Assembly (NCBI GenBank): GCA_020055645.1
Contig: CM034546.1
Span: 56,730,001 to 56,794,000, forward strand
Length of the DNA: 64,000 nt
DNA from: Tomocerus qinae
Taxonomy: Eukaryota > Arthropoda > Collembola > Entomobryomorpha > Tomoceridae
Reading direction: 5' to 3'
Shown piece after piece: positions 33,130 through 45,800 of this stretch (positions within the stretch are counted from its first letter, which is position 1; every line of letters starts with the position of its first letter). A program made the translations under genes and the position numbers. The notes under the pieces are model-generated. The model worked only from the letters and a program-made list of their open reading frames with translations. It was not told the origin of the DNA and made no database searches.

Positions 33130-35277
33130 CTATGCAAACCTTGAGGTAAACACCACTTTGTGAGGGATTGGTGAAAGCGTCATACCATTTACATATCCAA
33201 GTGAAGGAATTGGCTCATTTGGGTCAAACTCAACTTTAAAAGACTTGAATAATGTTACTGTGAACAGAAATAATTCGTTCCTACCTAAAGATTCTCCTGG
33301 ACAAACTCTTCTTCCTATACCAAAAGGAATTATTTTCTGGTGATTAATTATTTCTGTTTCATCTTCATTTAAAAATCGTTCAGGTCGAAATTTCTCAGGA
33401 TCTCCCCAAACATCCGGGTCGTGTGCAATTCCGTATTGATTGGCAATCACTAATGTGCCTTTTGGAATGAAATATTCACGAAATTTAACATCTTCTGTTG
33501 CTTCATGAAATGCACCAACAGGTAGTATTGAAGAGTATCGTAGAACCTCTGTTATCACTGCTTCAACGAAAGCTAATCTGAATTGTGATATTTAAAAATT
33601 TGATTTGTTACAATTTGTATTAAAACTGCATTATATGTAAGTAAAAGTAATCTTTAGGTAAGGTCAAACACGTATCCAGAGAGGTCTGGAAGAGGTCTGC
33701 CCCACTAAAAACCAATAACTGGATAAAAGTACCAGACCAGGGTTATAACAATTTGGTTTAAATCAAAATTAATTTACCGTTGTCGATCTTTCAATAAAGG
33801 CATTTGTCCTGGTAGAATTTCCTTTGATATATTATTATGAAGCTTTTCTTGTATTTCTGGATAATGGGCCATTAGAAATACAAGCCACTTTAGTATGGTC
33901 GAAACCGTCTCCGCCCCAGCCAGGTAGAGATGGTAAAGACTATGTTGCAAACTTTCATCTAAAAATTCAGATATCGAGCTTACAATTCAATCGACAAATT
34001 ACAAATACAATGAATTATGTGTTTAATTAAAATGTTACTTCTTAATCATTCTTACCTCCAGTTTTTCCATAAAATGATGAATTTTTGTCTGTAGTTGTTC
34101 CAATTTTTTGCAAGAAACTGTCAGTGAAATCTCTTTGAACTCCTTCTTGATAAGTTTTCTTGTGGCGGTCAATGATTTCTTGAATAAATGTCAAAGCTGG
34201 GTATACATTAGCCATAAACTTATTGTAGCCTGATATATTTGGAAACATTCTTGATAATTTAGGAAAATAGACGAATATTCCTTGAACTGCTGCAGAAGAC
34301 GCAAACCTTAAATAAAAAAGTATTATTTTAGGACTGCCCTACCCAATTGCAACTATAAACAATCATCAATAGGTTTTTTTAAATATTTTAAAACATTGAA
34401 AAGGTTGTGTAATTTAAAATATAAGAAAAATAAATGCTACTTTTGAAATTTTACCTCTCCAAACATTCCATTAGCTTTATAAATTTTGAATCCGACTCCG
34501 CATATGTTTCACCAGTAATGATGCTCCACAATGAATTTAATGTCCTTGCGTTGAAAACGTGTGTGGTGGATATTGAAAGACCGGATTTCTTAGCTAGATC
34601 ATTAACTAATTCATTTGCTTCGTGCAAAATTAAATTTTCCATTGCTACTCCATTACGTACTCCTGATCCAATGTAGGAAAAGGCAAAACGACGTTGTTCT
34701 TGCCAATGTTTTCCAGAAGTGCTTATTATTCCTAAGAACAAACACAAAGAATTTAATAGACAAGAACAAAATCAAAGAATATTAATTGCAAACGTGGCAA
34801 ACCTCTGTATATTCCAGTTTCTTTCGTTGCATAACTAATCAGCTCCGGTCGACCACACAAAGCAGGCAAATTAAATGCCTCTTTAATAAGTTCTTGCCGA
34901 TTAATAAACACTGCTCTGTAATTTTGATACAAATAACTTTTTCATTCTAATACATTCATTTAGATTTTATCTGTGTACCTTTTATGGAAAAGATTAAGAC
35001 CAATTATATCTCCGTATTTTTGCTTCATTTTTAGCACCGATTTATGAGGTTCCAAACCAACCTGAAAAACATTTCCTATGATAGGCAAACTAAATGGACC
35101 TAGGAACGCCAAATTAAATCATGTAGTCTTTAAGCATATCAAAATTTGAATGATATTTGCAATTTAATTCTATTTATTATATATGTACTTACCAGGAGGA
35201 AAGTTGTTAGGTCTTCTTTTAAAACACACTAAATATAAAAGTGCAACGGAAAACAGAAAAGTTATTAATTCTAACAT
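33130..35277 (-). CDS. Cytochrome P450 copy G (intact, type II C terminus)
   Basis: Exons: 35193-35277, 34979-35099, 34803-34915, 34455-34731, 34056-34306, 33778-33958 and 33130-33577, giving 491 aa. N terminus MLELITFLFSVALLYLVCF then KRRPNNFPPG. The I helix is AGAETV, with Ala in place of the usual Thr before the acidic residue. The K helix is EVLR and the heme loop FGIGRRVCPG. Tail SPIPHKVVFTSRFA. An AATAAA (minus strand) lies about 55 nt past the stop. Confidence 0.95.
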
Positions 35278-35430
35278 ACTGCGTAATTTACTATCAATTT
35301 TTATAGAAGAAATTATTTGCTTTCCACATCACTCTGAGCTTTTGCTTAGTATAATGAAAACAATTGCACGTGCACCATTCGAGAAGGTGAAGGATGAAGG
35401 ACAAATGGAGCTCGCAGTTTCTTATATATG
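35278..35430 (-). promoter_or_regulatory. Promoter-like block of P450 G
   Basis: TGAAGGACAA at 35395-35404 is 118 nt upstream of the ATG, and TTAGTATAAT at 35346-35355 is 69 nt upstream. Between them is CACGTGC (about 35367). This is the best example in the array of the full block. Confidence 0.55.
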
Positions 35431-36836
35431 TTCTCACGTCTCGGCAAAAACCCTCGCCAAGTGTTTTGTATAATATCATTGACGGTGGCTAGTAAATTGC
35501 GATGAACCCAGCGGCGGTATGTCGTCACCGTGTATTACTGCTTATATGCTAATAAACGCCACGGGGATCAAGCTAAATTACTGATTAAATGTGAAGCTGC
35601 GTATTGGCAAAGGAGTGTTTGTTTTCAAAAATATGAGTAAAATTTCGCTGCATATTTACATAGTTCTTATTTTTGCTAGATTTCCTGCTAGTCTAATAAT
35701 TTTCAAAACAATTAAAATATACATAATGATGTATTAACAGTCTGTTGCAATGCAAGTAAAATCATACAAGCAATATGATTTGCTTACACCAGATTATAAT
35801 ATTATATTGGTTAACGTTTTTGAATAGAATTATAAAATTATAATTTACTTTTTATATTTAGGTATATGTAAAAAAAACAAATACATCTACGGGATTTTTA
35901 GTAAAGCGGGTCCGGTTTTTACCAAAAGAAGCCAAAAACAAAAAAAGCCCATCCCAAAAGCCTGGTAGAGCAAATCAAACTACTAAGACGAATTCAACTG
36001 ATGGAGAATCTAAAGTAAATTGTGTAGTAGATTGAATTGTTGAAATTATGAAACGAGATAGTTCAACTTACATGAAATCATCAAAATTATTAATATTTGT
36101 TAATATTTATGACAATGGAGTCTGGTTTTCTAACAATTCATATGTACCGCAAAAGCAGTTATTGCAACTCTTCGTTCAATTGTCACCATTGTATTATGAA
36201 TTATGGTAATTCGACCACGATAACATGACATTATTTGGCTATATCTCATGTTTTAGGCATTTGACCTTTGGTTTAACAATAATGTTTGAATATTTTAAGT
36301 TTGAAGAAATATGTTGATGCGATGATCCAAATGTGTTTCATGTAATATGTTTTAAATCTACAATTCTCATTTTAAATGACATTTTTCAACGTAGAATAAG
36401 GTAAAATAAGGTGCTATCCATTGGAAGTATGTACTTACTCATAGCTTATTAAAATAGTTATTCCGCCTTAAACAGTCAATTTGGCTGTGCCTTTCATTTA
36501 TTCAGCAGGTACTTTGTGTTAAAATTAAAACCAACATAAGACAACATCATTTTGATACTTAAAAACAATTTAATTGAACATAGTTTAAAGAACTGCAGAA
36601 AAAGATTATGGAGCCACAATCATTCTTAGATTTTCATCATTCGTGCTATATAAATCGCTTCAATGTGACCGAAATCAACATCAAACTTAAGACATTTGTT
36701 TGCCTAACTAAAACTTGTTAAACAAAAATTAGTCATTTAATCCTTTTTTATAAATTTGGTACGTACTAGCAGAAAGAAAAACCTTCAGTTTCATTTATCC
36801 AATAAGCTTGTTGAGCAATAAACGGGGATTTGATTT
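35431..36836. other. Intergenic, no gene recognised
   Basis: About 35560-35770 weakly resembles the far-upstream DNA of P450 H (46880-47060), as expected if flanks were duplicated with the genes. The remainder is AT-rich and unassigned. Confidence 0.45.
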
Positions 36837-39800
36837 TTACTGCCCAAATCTTGTAGTGAACACCACTTTGTGAGGGATTGGTGAAAGCGTCATACCATTT
36901 ACATATCCAAGTAAGGGAATTGGCTCATTTGGGTCGAACTCAACTTTCAACGACATGAATAATGTCATTGTAAAGAGAAAAAATTCGTCCCTAGCTAAAG
37001 ATTCTCCTGGACAGACTCTTCGTCCAGTTGAGAAAGGAGTTATATCCCTGTGGTTAATTAATTCTGTTTCATCTTTATTCAAAAATCGTTCAGGTCGAAA
37101 TTTCTCAGGATCCCCCCAAACTTCTGGATCGTGTGCAATTCCGTAGTGATTGGCAATCACAAACGTACCTTTTGGAATAAAGTAATCATGAAAATAGACA
37201 TCTTCTGTAGCCTCATGAAATGCACCGACAGGTACTACTGAAGAATATCGCAGAACTTCTGTTATTACTGCTTCAACAAAAGGCAATCTAAAATTTGATA
37301 TTTAAAAAAAAACAATGTAATTCCTTTCCATTTGTAGTAAATTTGCATTGTAATTGTACATATTTAAATTAACAGCTATCAGCTAGGGCCAGGTGCATAT
37401 CCAGAGGAGACTACCAGCAAAAAATAGAGTCTTATTGCTAAAAAGAGTAAAATCGAATGAAATGTTGCACTTTGCCGAAAAATGTTACATTCTAATATAT
37501 TTTGATTTGTTCTTCCTTGGTCAAATTCTTGGATACGTGCCTGGCCATAGTTTTTACCGTTGTCGATCTTTCAAAGAAGGCATTTGTCCTGGTTGCAATT
37601 CTTTCGATATAATATTATGAAGCTTTTCTTGTATTTCTGGATGATGGGCCATTAGAAATATAAGCCATCTCATTGTGGTCGAAGTTGTCTCTGTCCCACC
37701 CAGGTAGAGATGGTAAAGACTATGTTGCAAGCTTTCCTCTAACAATTCAGATATCGAGCTTCACAACACAGTATTATGTAGCTGACTAAAATGTATGACT
37801 ATTGGTTAAAGTAAGACAGTGGTTGCAGAGGTGGAGGTGGAGGAGTGAGGTGGAGGGGGAGGAGTGAGGTGGAGGTGGAGGAGTGAGGTGGAGGTGGGGG
37901 ATTGAGGTGGAGGAGGTGGAGGAGTGAGGTGGAGGTGGGGGATTGAGGTGGAGGAGGTGGAGGAGTGAGGTGGAGGAGGAGGTGGAGTGAGGCTAGGAGG
38001 TGGAGGAGGAGGTGGAGGTAAAAATGTAGAATTTTTTACTCCTCACTCACTCATCCACTTTCTCTTTCTCTTACTCCTCAGCACAGCTAGAGCGTACAAA
38101 ACAATATTTAATTATATAAAACACAGTTTAGTTTGCATTAAACTGTAATTAAATTAAACGTATGTGTTTACGCATAAAACTAGTTTCCACACAATTCCTC
38201 ATGGTAATTTCATTTTATTATCAGATACTATTTTATAATTTTAGACATGATTAAGTGTGCTATGGCATGTCTTAGCATCTTAGCAGTTATATCTAAACAT
38301 ATGTGACTTATTTTTGATATAACATGCATGAAAGCGCTAGAGAAATATAGTGGACATTGGCAACAAACTTTAAACTTTAACAGCACGATTTCCATTACAA
38401 TAATAATAATTTATGCATAATAATAACACACCTAAATTGATTGAAATGTTTTAGTTACCTTGCCACCACAATCTCTGGACCTTTTGAAATTACTTTTTAT
38501 ATCATACACATTTATTCATCCATACACCTTTGGGTTTCAGGCTTCAGTAGCCATCGTCAGGGAGTCATCACATACCTCCGACCCAAAGGTCGTCAATAGT
38601 GTGTTTGGGCTAATGAGACCCTACTGACACTACCCGCTGGCTTTAAAGTCTCCGCTAGACTGTCAGTAGTGGTTTGGGGCTAATGAGATCCTACTGCCAC
38701 TACCCGCTGGCTTTAAAGTCTCCGCAAGACTGTCAATAGTGCTTTGGGGCTAATGGGACCTTACTGACACTACCCGCTGGCTTTAAAGTCTCCGCAAGAC
38801 TGTCAATAGTGCTTTGGGGCTAATGGGACCTTACTGACACTACCCGCTGGCTTTAAAGTCTCCGCAAGACCACACCAAACATCTCATCGCTTCTCAATTC
38901 TATATCACTTCATTCGCATCATCATTGTATCTGCAAGAAAATAAATAATGGATTAATAATCATGTTGCCTGCAGAACTAGAACAAGAAATACTTCAAGGA
39001 AGGATAAAAACTTTTCCATATTCTCAACCTTAAAAATAAACCCATCACACAAAAGGCCGTCTTGCACAATTTATGGTCGTATATGCGGATAGTATTTTGT
39101 GATATATATCCAAATTAACTATATTCCTGCTCTAAATGGTCCAGGAAATACTTTTGAAATGTGTTGCAGAAATACTTTAAACTTTTGTCCCAGATTACGT
39201 TTTTCATGATCAGTTGATGCCTTTAGAAACCGCTGTCTGTATAAGTATTCGCAGATGTACATTATCATGTGTTGATCGTCAGCAAATCCTTTGATTTTAT
39301 TTTTCAGAAGTCCCCACTGCCGTTCTATTGTATTGGTGTACACATTAGGATTATTAGGATCGACGAAATTAAGGCTGTGGTTGACCATGTAGTGTTGAAA
39401 GTTTAATGGTGGTAAATGGAGGTTGTAATAAACCCTTGCCTGGTCGCTAATAATTACAGATCCCACTGCCACTCTTCGTAATATAATTGGCCATAGCGTT
39501 TGACCTGTTCTATCAGGAACTACCTCTATGAAACATTCTTTTGTCTCACGACAGATGCCTCCAAAAACCCAGTACTGCTCATTAGCAAGAGCTCTTCCAC
39601 GGTGATACTTTTTTGTATAAAGATGTGACTCGTCAATTTCAACGTGAAGACCTTCTCCACCAATGCAAATGTTTGATCTGCTAAAACGTTGAAGCACACT
39701 TGCCGGCAATATCCATACCAATCTATTGCAACTTCTTTAGATACACCAATCTGACCTGCCGTCGACGTGACAGGAGTTTCAAAGAACCAATGCAATGTTA

Positions 39801-42800
39801 TTTCTAGAATAGATAGGTATGGTAAATGTGTGTGGTTAAACTAGGTATTATCGGTGACAGAAACATCAGATCGGCACCTTGGTACTCCAGTTTGAGAGCT
39901 ACAAACCCACTGCAAGCCTTTGCTTTCCATGTGAGCTCTATCTTTCCTTGTTTTCAGCCTTTTTATCTGATTGCATAAACAAGTTGGAGGATCTTGTAGA
40001 TTTATTAGCCCGGTATGTTCGGCAAAAGAAAACGCACTTTCTTTGTCAAAAATTTCACGACCCCATACCATTAATCCAAAAGGGTCTTTATTTAGAAGCG
40101 CATTCACCTCTTCTTGACTAAGTGACGGCATTGCTTTTCTGCTATATCATTAAACAAAGGTACACAACAAATAAAAAATTTATTAATTTAAAAGAGTTTA
40201 AAATTGTAATAAATTAACGGATTTCATAACGGCGTTTTTGAAACCTTGATGATTGACTTTCAATTGCAACAGGCGAGATCAACTAGAAATATTCTACTTT
40301 TCCTTCTAATATAACTTTATTGTAATTGAAAATCAACGCATCATGTTATTTGTCAGATAAGCTCATTGCTGTGTAATGAAACGAAAGATTTAGCAATAAA
40401 ATCTTTAAACATCAAATCCGTAGGAAAACACAGATGTCCATTCGTCCCATTTTAATTAAGTACATGAATTCTAAAACCGTTGACTATATAAGAAACCTAT
40501 GATTCGGATTACAACCCTAGGATTAAGAGGCATGGTAATCTCTGTTCATATTTTTGTTCGGTCACAATATTTAAGAAACCTTTTTGTTAAAAACTTATTT
40601 AGGCAAAGGTATACACTAATATTTGTAAACTAAAGTTATAATTTTCTCCAATAAAAATCATATTGACTTTTGGGTAAATAATATTAAAAAAACCATTATT
40701 TGCTTACCTCAAGACCAAGGCCAACAGTAAATATTTCTAATCCAGGATATTAAAATATATGTTTCTCACTGGAGATGACCGCACAACATAAGTTTAGCTT
40801 CTGCACAACGTAATATTATTTTGTGTTCTGCAAGATCTTACAGGACTGTGTTGTCAAACCATTGCGCAAAATCAGTCAATTGTAATGCGCATACGTCACT
40901 ACCACCTGGTGACCACAGCGCAATTTTGCAATTTTACAGTCCAACACTTCCAATTGTCTGATTTTGAGAAGGTAAACATTTGCGCATTGCTGACTTTCAA
41001 ACAAGGCGAGCTTTTGGAAACTATTAATGGTAAGTGATTTTAAACTATTCCTTAACTTAATATTATTACGCCATTTGTATTCTTTAGTTTTTGTTTAAAC
41101 GTCGAATTTAAATAATAGATTGTTTTTACTAAACGCCTACCTCTTATTTTGTTGAAATAATCTAGTTTGGAGATTTTTATTTTTTAAGGCAATCAACCAT
41201 TTTTAGTTAAATTCTAAATTTTCCATATTTTTTTTGACAGTGTTTTCAATAATGGAAACACATTTAAGATTAGAATGGGCTGCATTGAATTCAGAAAAAC
41301 AGAGGTTGGAAAAAGAAAAAAAGGAATTTGCACTGCAGATGGCTTTAGATAGAGAAGAAATGAGAAAAGAATGGAAATTACTGTGGAAAGAAAGAAAAGC
41401 TCTTAGAAAAGAAAGGAAACCTTTAGAAAAGGAAGATTACGATATGTTTAAGAAGAGAAAGGACTTTAAAGTACAATGTCAAGACATTCAACAATTTTGG
41501 GACGAATTAGCAGAAGCAAGGGCAAAGTTGGATAGCGACATTAAATATTACCGGGAACGCTTTGAGCAAAGGAATATTAATGTAGAATTACCAAGACCAC
41601 CAAATTTGACTCGGAAACCTCAAATGTGTGACGGTTTTCAAGAGCAGCCTAATCAATCGAGACAGTCTCAAGATGAACTACAGGAAACAGCAAATGTTAC
41701 TACCCCACCCAGACAAAATGAAAATTCTCCGAGACGCACACCTCGGTCCTATCCTGAACAAAATAAATTTCAGCGTACAAAAGCTGCATTTGACATAGAT
41801 TTAAATCTATCACAAAACTGTAGCAGTCCTAGCGCTTCAGGCCAAAGTTCTTCACACATGGAAGAAGAAATATATTTTACTCCAACCGGAAACAATGAAG
41901 AACATTGCGAAAGGACTGAAAACGAAACAGTTAATGCTGCTGAGACTTCCGGCCTATTTGATTATGAAGCAAACCACGCTAATGATGAAAATGTGGAAAA
42001 CATAATTGATAATGAAGAAATATTAATTGAGGCCAACCATAATTACGAAGGCCAAAATGGTGGGAATCAAGATGAAACTACCCCTGGAATAGTCATAATA
42101 TAATTAACCCTGGTGTTAATGTAGTCGATGGGGACGATACTATAGGTTACCAAGAGGGTGAGAATCAAGATGAAACTGCCGCTGGAAGTGGTCATAATAT
42201 AATTAACCCCGGTGGTAATGTAATCGATGGGGACGATACTATAGGTGACCAAGAGATTCATCAAGATGTCAATAATCCCCGATTGTTTCATTGTTCAATC
42301 TGCAATAAATCGTTTAAGAGAAGAGACAACATGAAACGACAATTAAAAACACATGGCAATATATCCAATAATGACAGACAAGTTCCACCAGTTGCGGCCG
42401 CCATCAATAATGAGTATCGCTGTGGAACATGTTCAAAAAAATTTAAAAGAATCGACAATCTTCGACGCCATCAGCAATCTCATGTTGCACAAATACCCCG
42501 GCGCAAATGCAATGTTTGTGGGAAGACATTTGTCCGACTCGACACATTAGAACGACATAGACGACAATTACATTTCCGAAACTGAAAAAGCAACCAGGTA
42601 ATTTTAAGCTATTTAGTTTCTCACAATGATAAATCGCCATAAATTGTGCAAGACGGCCTTTTGTGTGATGGGTTTATTTTTAAGGTTGAGAATATGGAAA
42701 AGTTTTTATCCTTCCTTGAAGTATTTCTTGTTCTAGTTCTGCAGGCAACATGATTATTAATCCATTATTTATTTTCTTGCAGATACAATGATGATGCGAA

Positions 42801-45800
42801 TGAAGTGATATAGAATTGAGAAGCGACGAGATGTTTGGTGTGGTCTTGCGGAGACTTTAAAGCCAGCGGGTAGTGTCAGTAAGGTCCCATTAGCCCCAAA
42901 GCACTATTGACAGTCTTGCGGAGACTTTAAAGCCAGCGGGTAGTGTCAGTAAGGTCCCATTAGCCCCAAAGCACTATTGACAGTCTTGCGGAGACTTTAA
43001 AGCCAGCGGGTAGTGTCAGTAAGGTCCCATTAGCCCCAAAGCACTATTGACAGTCTTGCGGAGACTTTAAAGCCAGCGGGTAGTGGCAGTAGGATCTCAT
43101 TAGCCCCAAACCACTACTGACAGTCTAGCGGAGACTTTAAAGCCAGCGGGTAGTGTCAGTAGGGTCTCATTAGCCCAAACACACTATTGACGACCTTTGG
43201 GTCGGAGGTATGTGATGACTCCCTGACGATGGCTACTGAAGCCTGAAACCCAAAGGTGTATGGATGAATAAATGTGTATGATATAAAAAGTGATTTCAAA
43301 AGGTCCAGAGATTGTGGTGGCAAGGTAACTAAAACATTTCAATCAATTTAGGTGTGTTATTATTATGCATAAATTATTATTATTGTAATGGAAATCGTGC
43401 TGTTAAAGCTTAAAGTTTGTTGCCAATGTCCACTATATTTCTCTAGCGCTTTCATGCATGTTTTATCAAAAATAAGTCACATATGTTTAGATATAACTGC
43501 TAAGATGCTAAGACATGCCATAGCACACTTAATCATGTCTAAAATTATAAAATAGTATCTGATAATAAAATAAAATTACCATGAGGAATTGTGTGGAAAC
43601 TAGTTTTATGCGTAAACACATACGTTTAATTTAATTACAGTTTAATGCAAACTAAACTGTGTTTTATATAATTAAATATTGTTTTGTACGCTCTAGCTGT
43701 TCTGAGGAGTAAGAGAAAGAGAAAGTGGATGAGTGAGTGAGGAGTAAAAAATTCTACATTTTTACCTCCACCTCCTCCTCCACCTCCTAGCCTCACTCCA
43801 CCTCCTCCTCAACCTCACTCCTCCACCTCCTCCACCTCAATCCCCCACCTCCACCTCACTCCTCCACCTCACTCCTCCCCCTCCACCTCACTCCTCCACC
43901 TCCACCTCTGCAACCACTGTCTTACTTTAACCTGACTATTTAATTATTAATACCTCCAGCTTTTCCATAAAATGATGAATTTTTGTTGGTTGTTGTTCTA
44001 ATTTTTTGCAAGAAACTGTCGGTAAAATCTCTTTGAATTCCCTCTTGATAAGTTTCCTTGTGGCGGTCAATAATTTCTTGAATAAATGCCAGAGGTGGAT
44101 ACACAGTAGACATAAATTTATTGTAGCCTGATAAATTTGGGAACATTCTTGAAAATGTAGGACAATGGAGGAATAGTCCTTGAACTGCCGCAGTAGAAGC
44201 ATACCTTAAATTAAAAAAATTATATCGTGCTTTAAGGAACTATTCGGTCGCAATCCACTTTTTCTTTTATGTACGAAATACAGTGTACGCCCTCCCACTG
44301 TGAGGATGGGAGAAATGCACTTTTAGAAATGGGAGGTGGGTGTGAATTAAGGAAGGTGGGAGTGGGAGGAATGGGAGAAAGGGTTATTTGGGGTAATGTG
44401 GGCACCTAAAATCGCCCGCTAAATTCAAATAAGTGGGAGCTTCTCCCATTTCTCCCATTATTCACACCCTCCCGTTTCTCCCATTTCTCACAGGTGGGTG
44501 TGAATTAAGCACAAAAAGTGGGAAAAGGCGTACACTGACGAAATAGCCTTAAAATCCCAAACAAAAAGTGGATATAGGTTATTTTTTGACTATACGTATG
44601 ACTGCCTTGCCCAATTACTACTAAAAATATCTAGATTTTTTGAATTTTTTTAAAATGGCGTAAAGCGCAAGCAGTTTTAACCATAAAAAAGAATTTTTAC
44701 AATTTTAATTTTACCCGTCCATATGTTCTACAATTTTTATAAATTTTGAATCCGTCTCTTCATATGTTTCTCCTGTAAGGATGCCCCACAATGAATTTAA
44801 TAACCTCGCATTGAAAACATGGGTGGTGGTTATTGAAAGACCGCATTTTTTAGTTAAATGTTTGACCAATTCATTTGCTTCGTGCAAAATTAAACTTTCC
44901 ATTGCCACTCCATTACGTACTCCCGATCCAATGTACGAGAAAGCAAAACGACGTTGTTCTTGCCATTGTTTTCCAGAAGTGCTTATTATTCCTATAAGTA
45001 CAAGTACACATCATTTAATAGACTGGAACCCAATCAAAGAATACTATTATAAACTTAATAAACCTCTGTAGGTTCCAATTTCTTTTGTTGCAAAAGCAAT
45101 CAACTCCGGACGACCACATAAAGCTGGCAAATTAAATGCTTCTTTAATAAGCGAATGCTTATTAATAAACACTGCCCTGTAATATGTATAATTACAAATA
45201 ATTTTTTCAGCTTACTGCATTTAGTACCTTAATAATCGAAATAATTCCGAGTGGAATTATTCTTTCAAAAGCATAAAAATTGTTCGAAATTTTAAAATTG
45301 TCAAAATAATTCCGCGGATGCAATCATTACTTGATTCTTGATGCAAAGAATAGAAAAAGTTTTATAAAATATGTATGTGGATGTCATCATAGTCATCTGA
45401 AGAGAGAAATATATCTATCGGATCGATTAAGTCGAGGTTAGTCTTTGTAATTGTTTTTCAGGTGTGTCGTTTATGCGGCATCAGAAGCTATGCCTGAGTT
45501 TTGTGCTGAACAAATCTGCTAATTACTATCGTATTGTAATCAACAGAGGTCATCAACATGAATCCTACTGAACTAAGTTAACGAAGTTTCTACACATATA
45601 ATTTAGTAGCCAAGGTATTACTGTGCTTGGCTGGCTACTGTATTATATACTAAATTTGACCGGTGGGGAACTTAATTTCCATAAGCGAATACTGAAGTGT
45701 TTTTCTAAATCGACTACATTTTATTGATGATATCGTCCCTTAAGGATGCAATAGACCTCAATTCACTTTTCGTTTGGCAGTAAAAACAGTCTCCCTCCAT

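Larger units (their letters stand above)
37804..43932. mobile_element. Merlin-type (IS1595/IS1016-like) DNA transposon, 6.1 kb
   Basis: The ends are GGTTAAAGTAAGACAGTGG and its inverse, flanked by a perfect 8-bp duplication, TGACTATT (37796-37803 and 43933-43940); Merlin elements make 8-9-bp duplications. Terminal inverted repeats are very long (37804-39076 and 42637-43932, about 1.27 and 1.30 kb). Each contains a GGTGGA-type minisatellite near the tip and four to five 70-bp tandem units (38570-38880; 42840-43190). Inside are a minus-strand transposase (39119-40131) and a plus-strand coiled-coil/zinc-finger gene (41252-42585), divergently arranged. Both carry disabling changes, so this copy is probably not autonomous. 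The near identity of the two arms suggests it is young. Confidence 0.88.
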
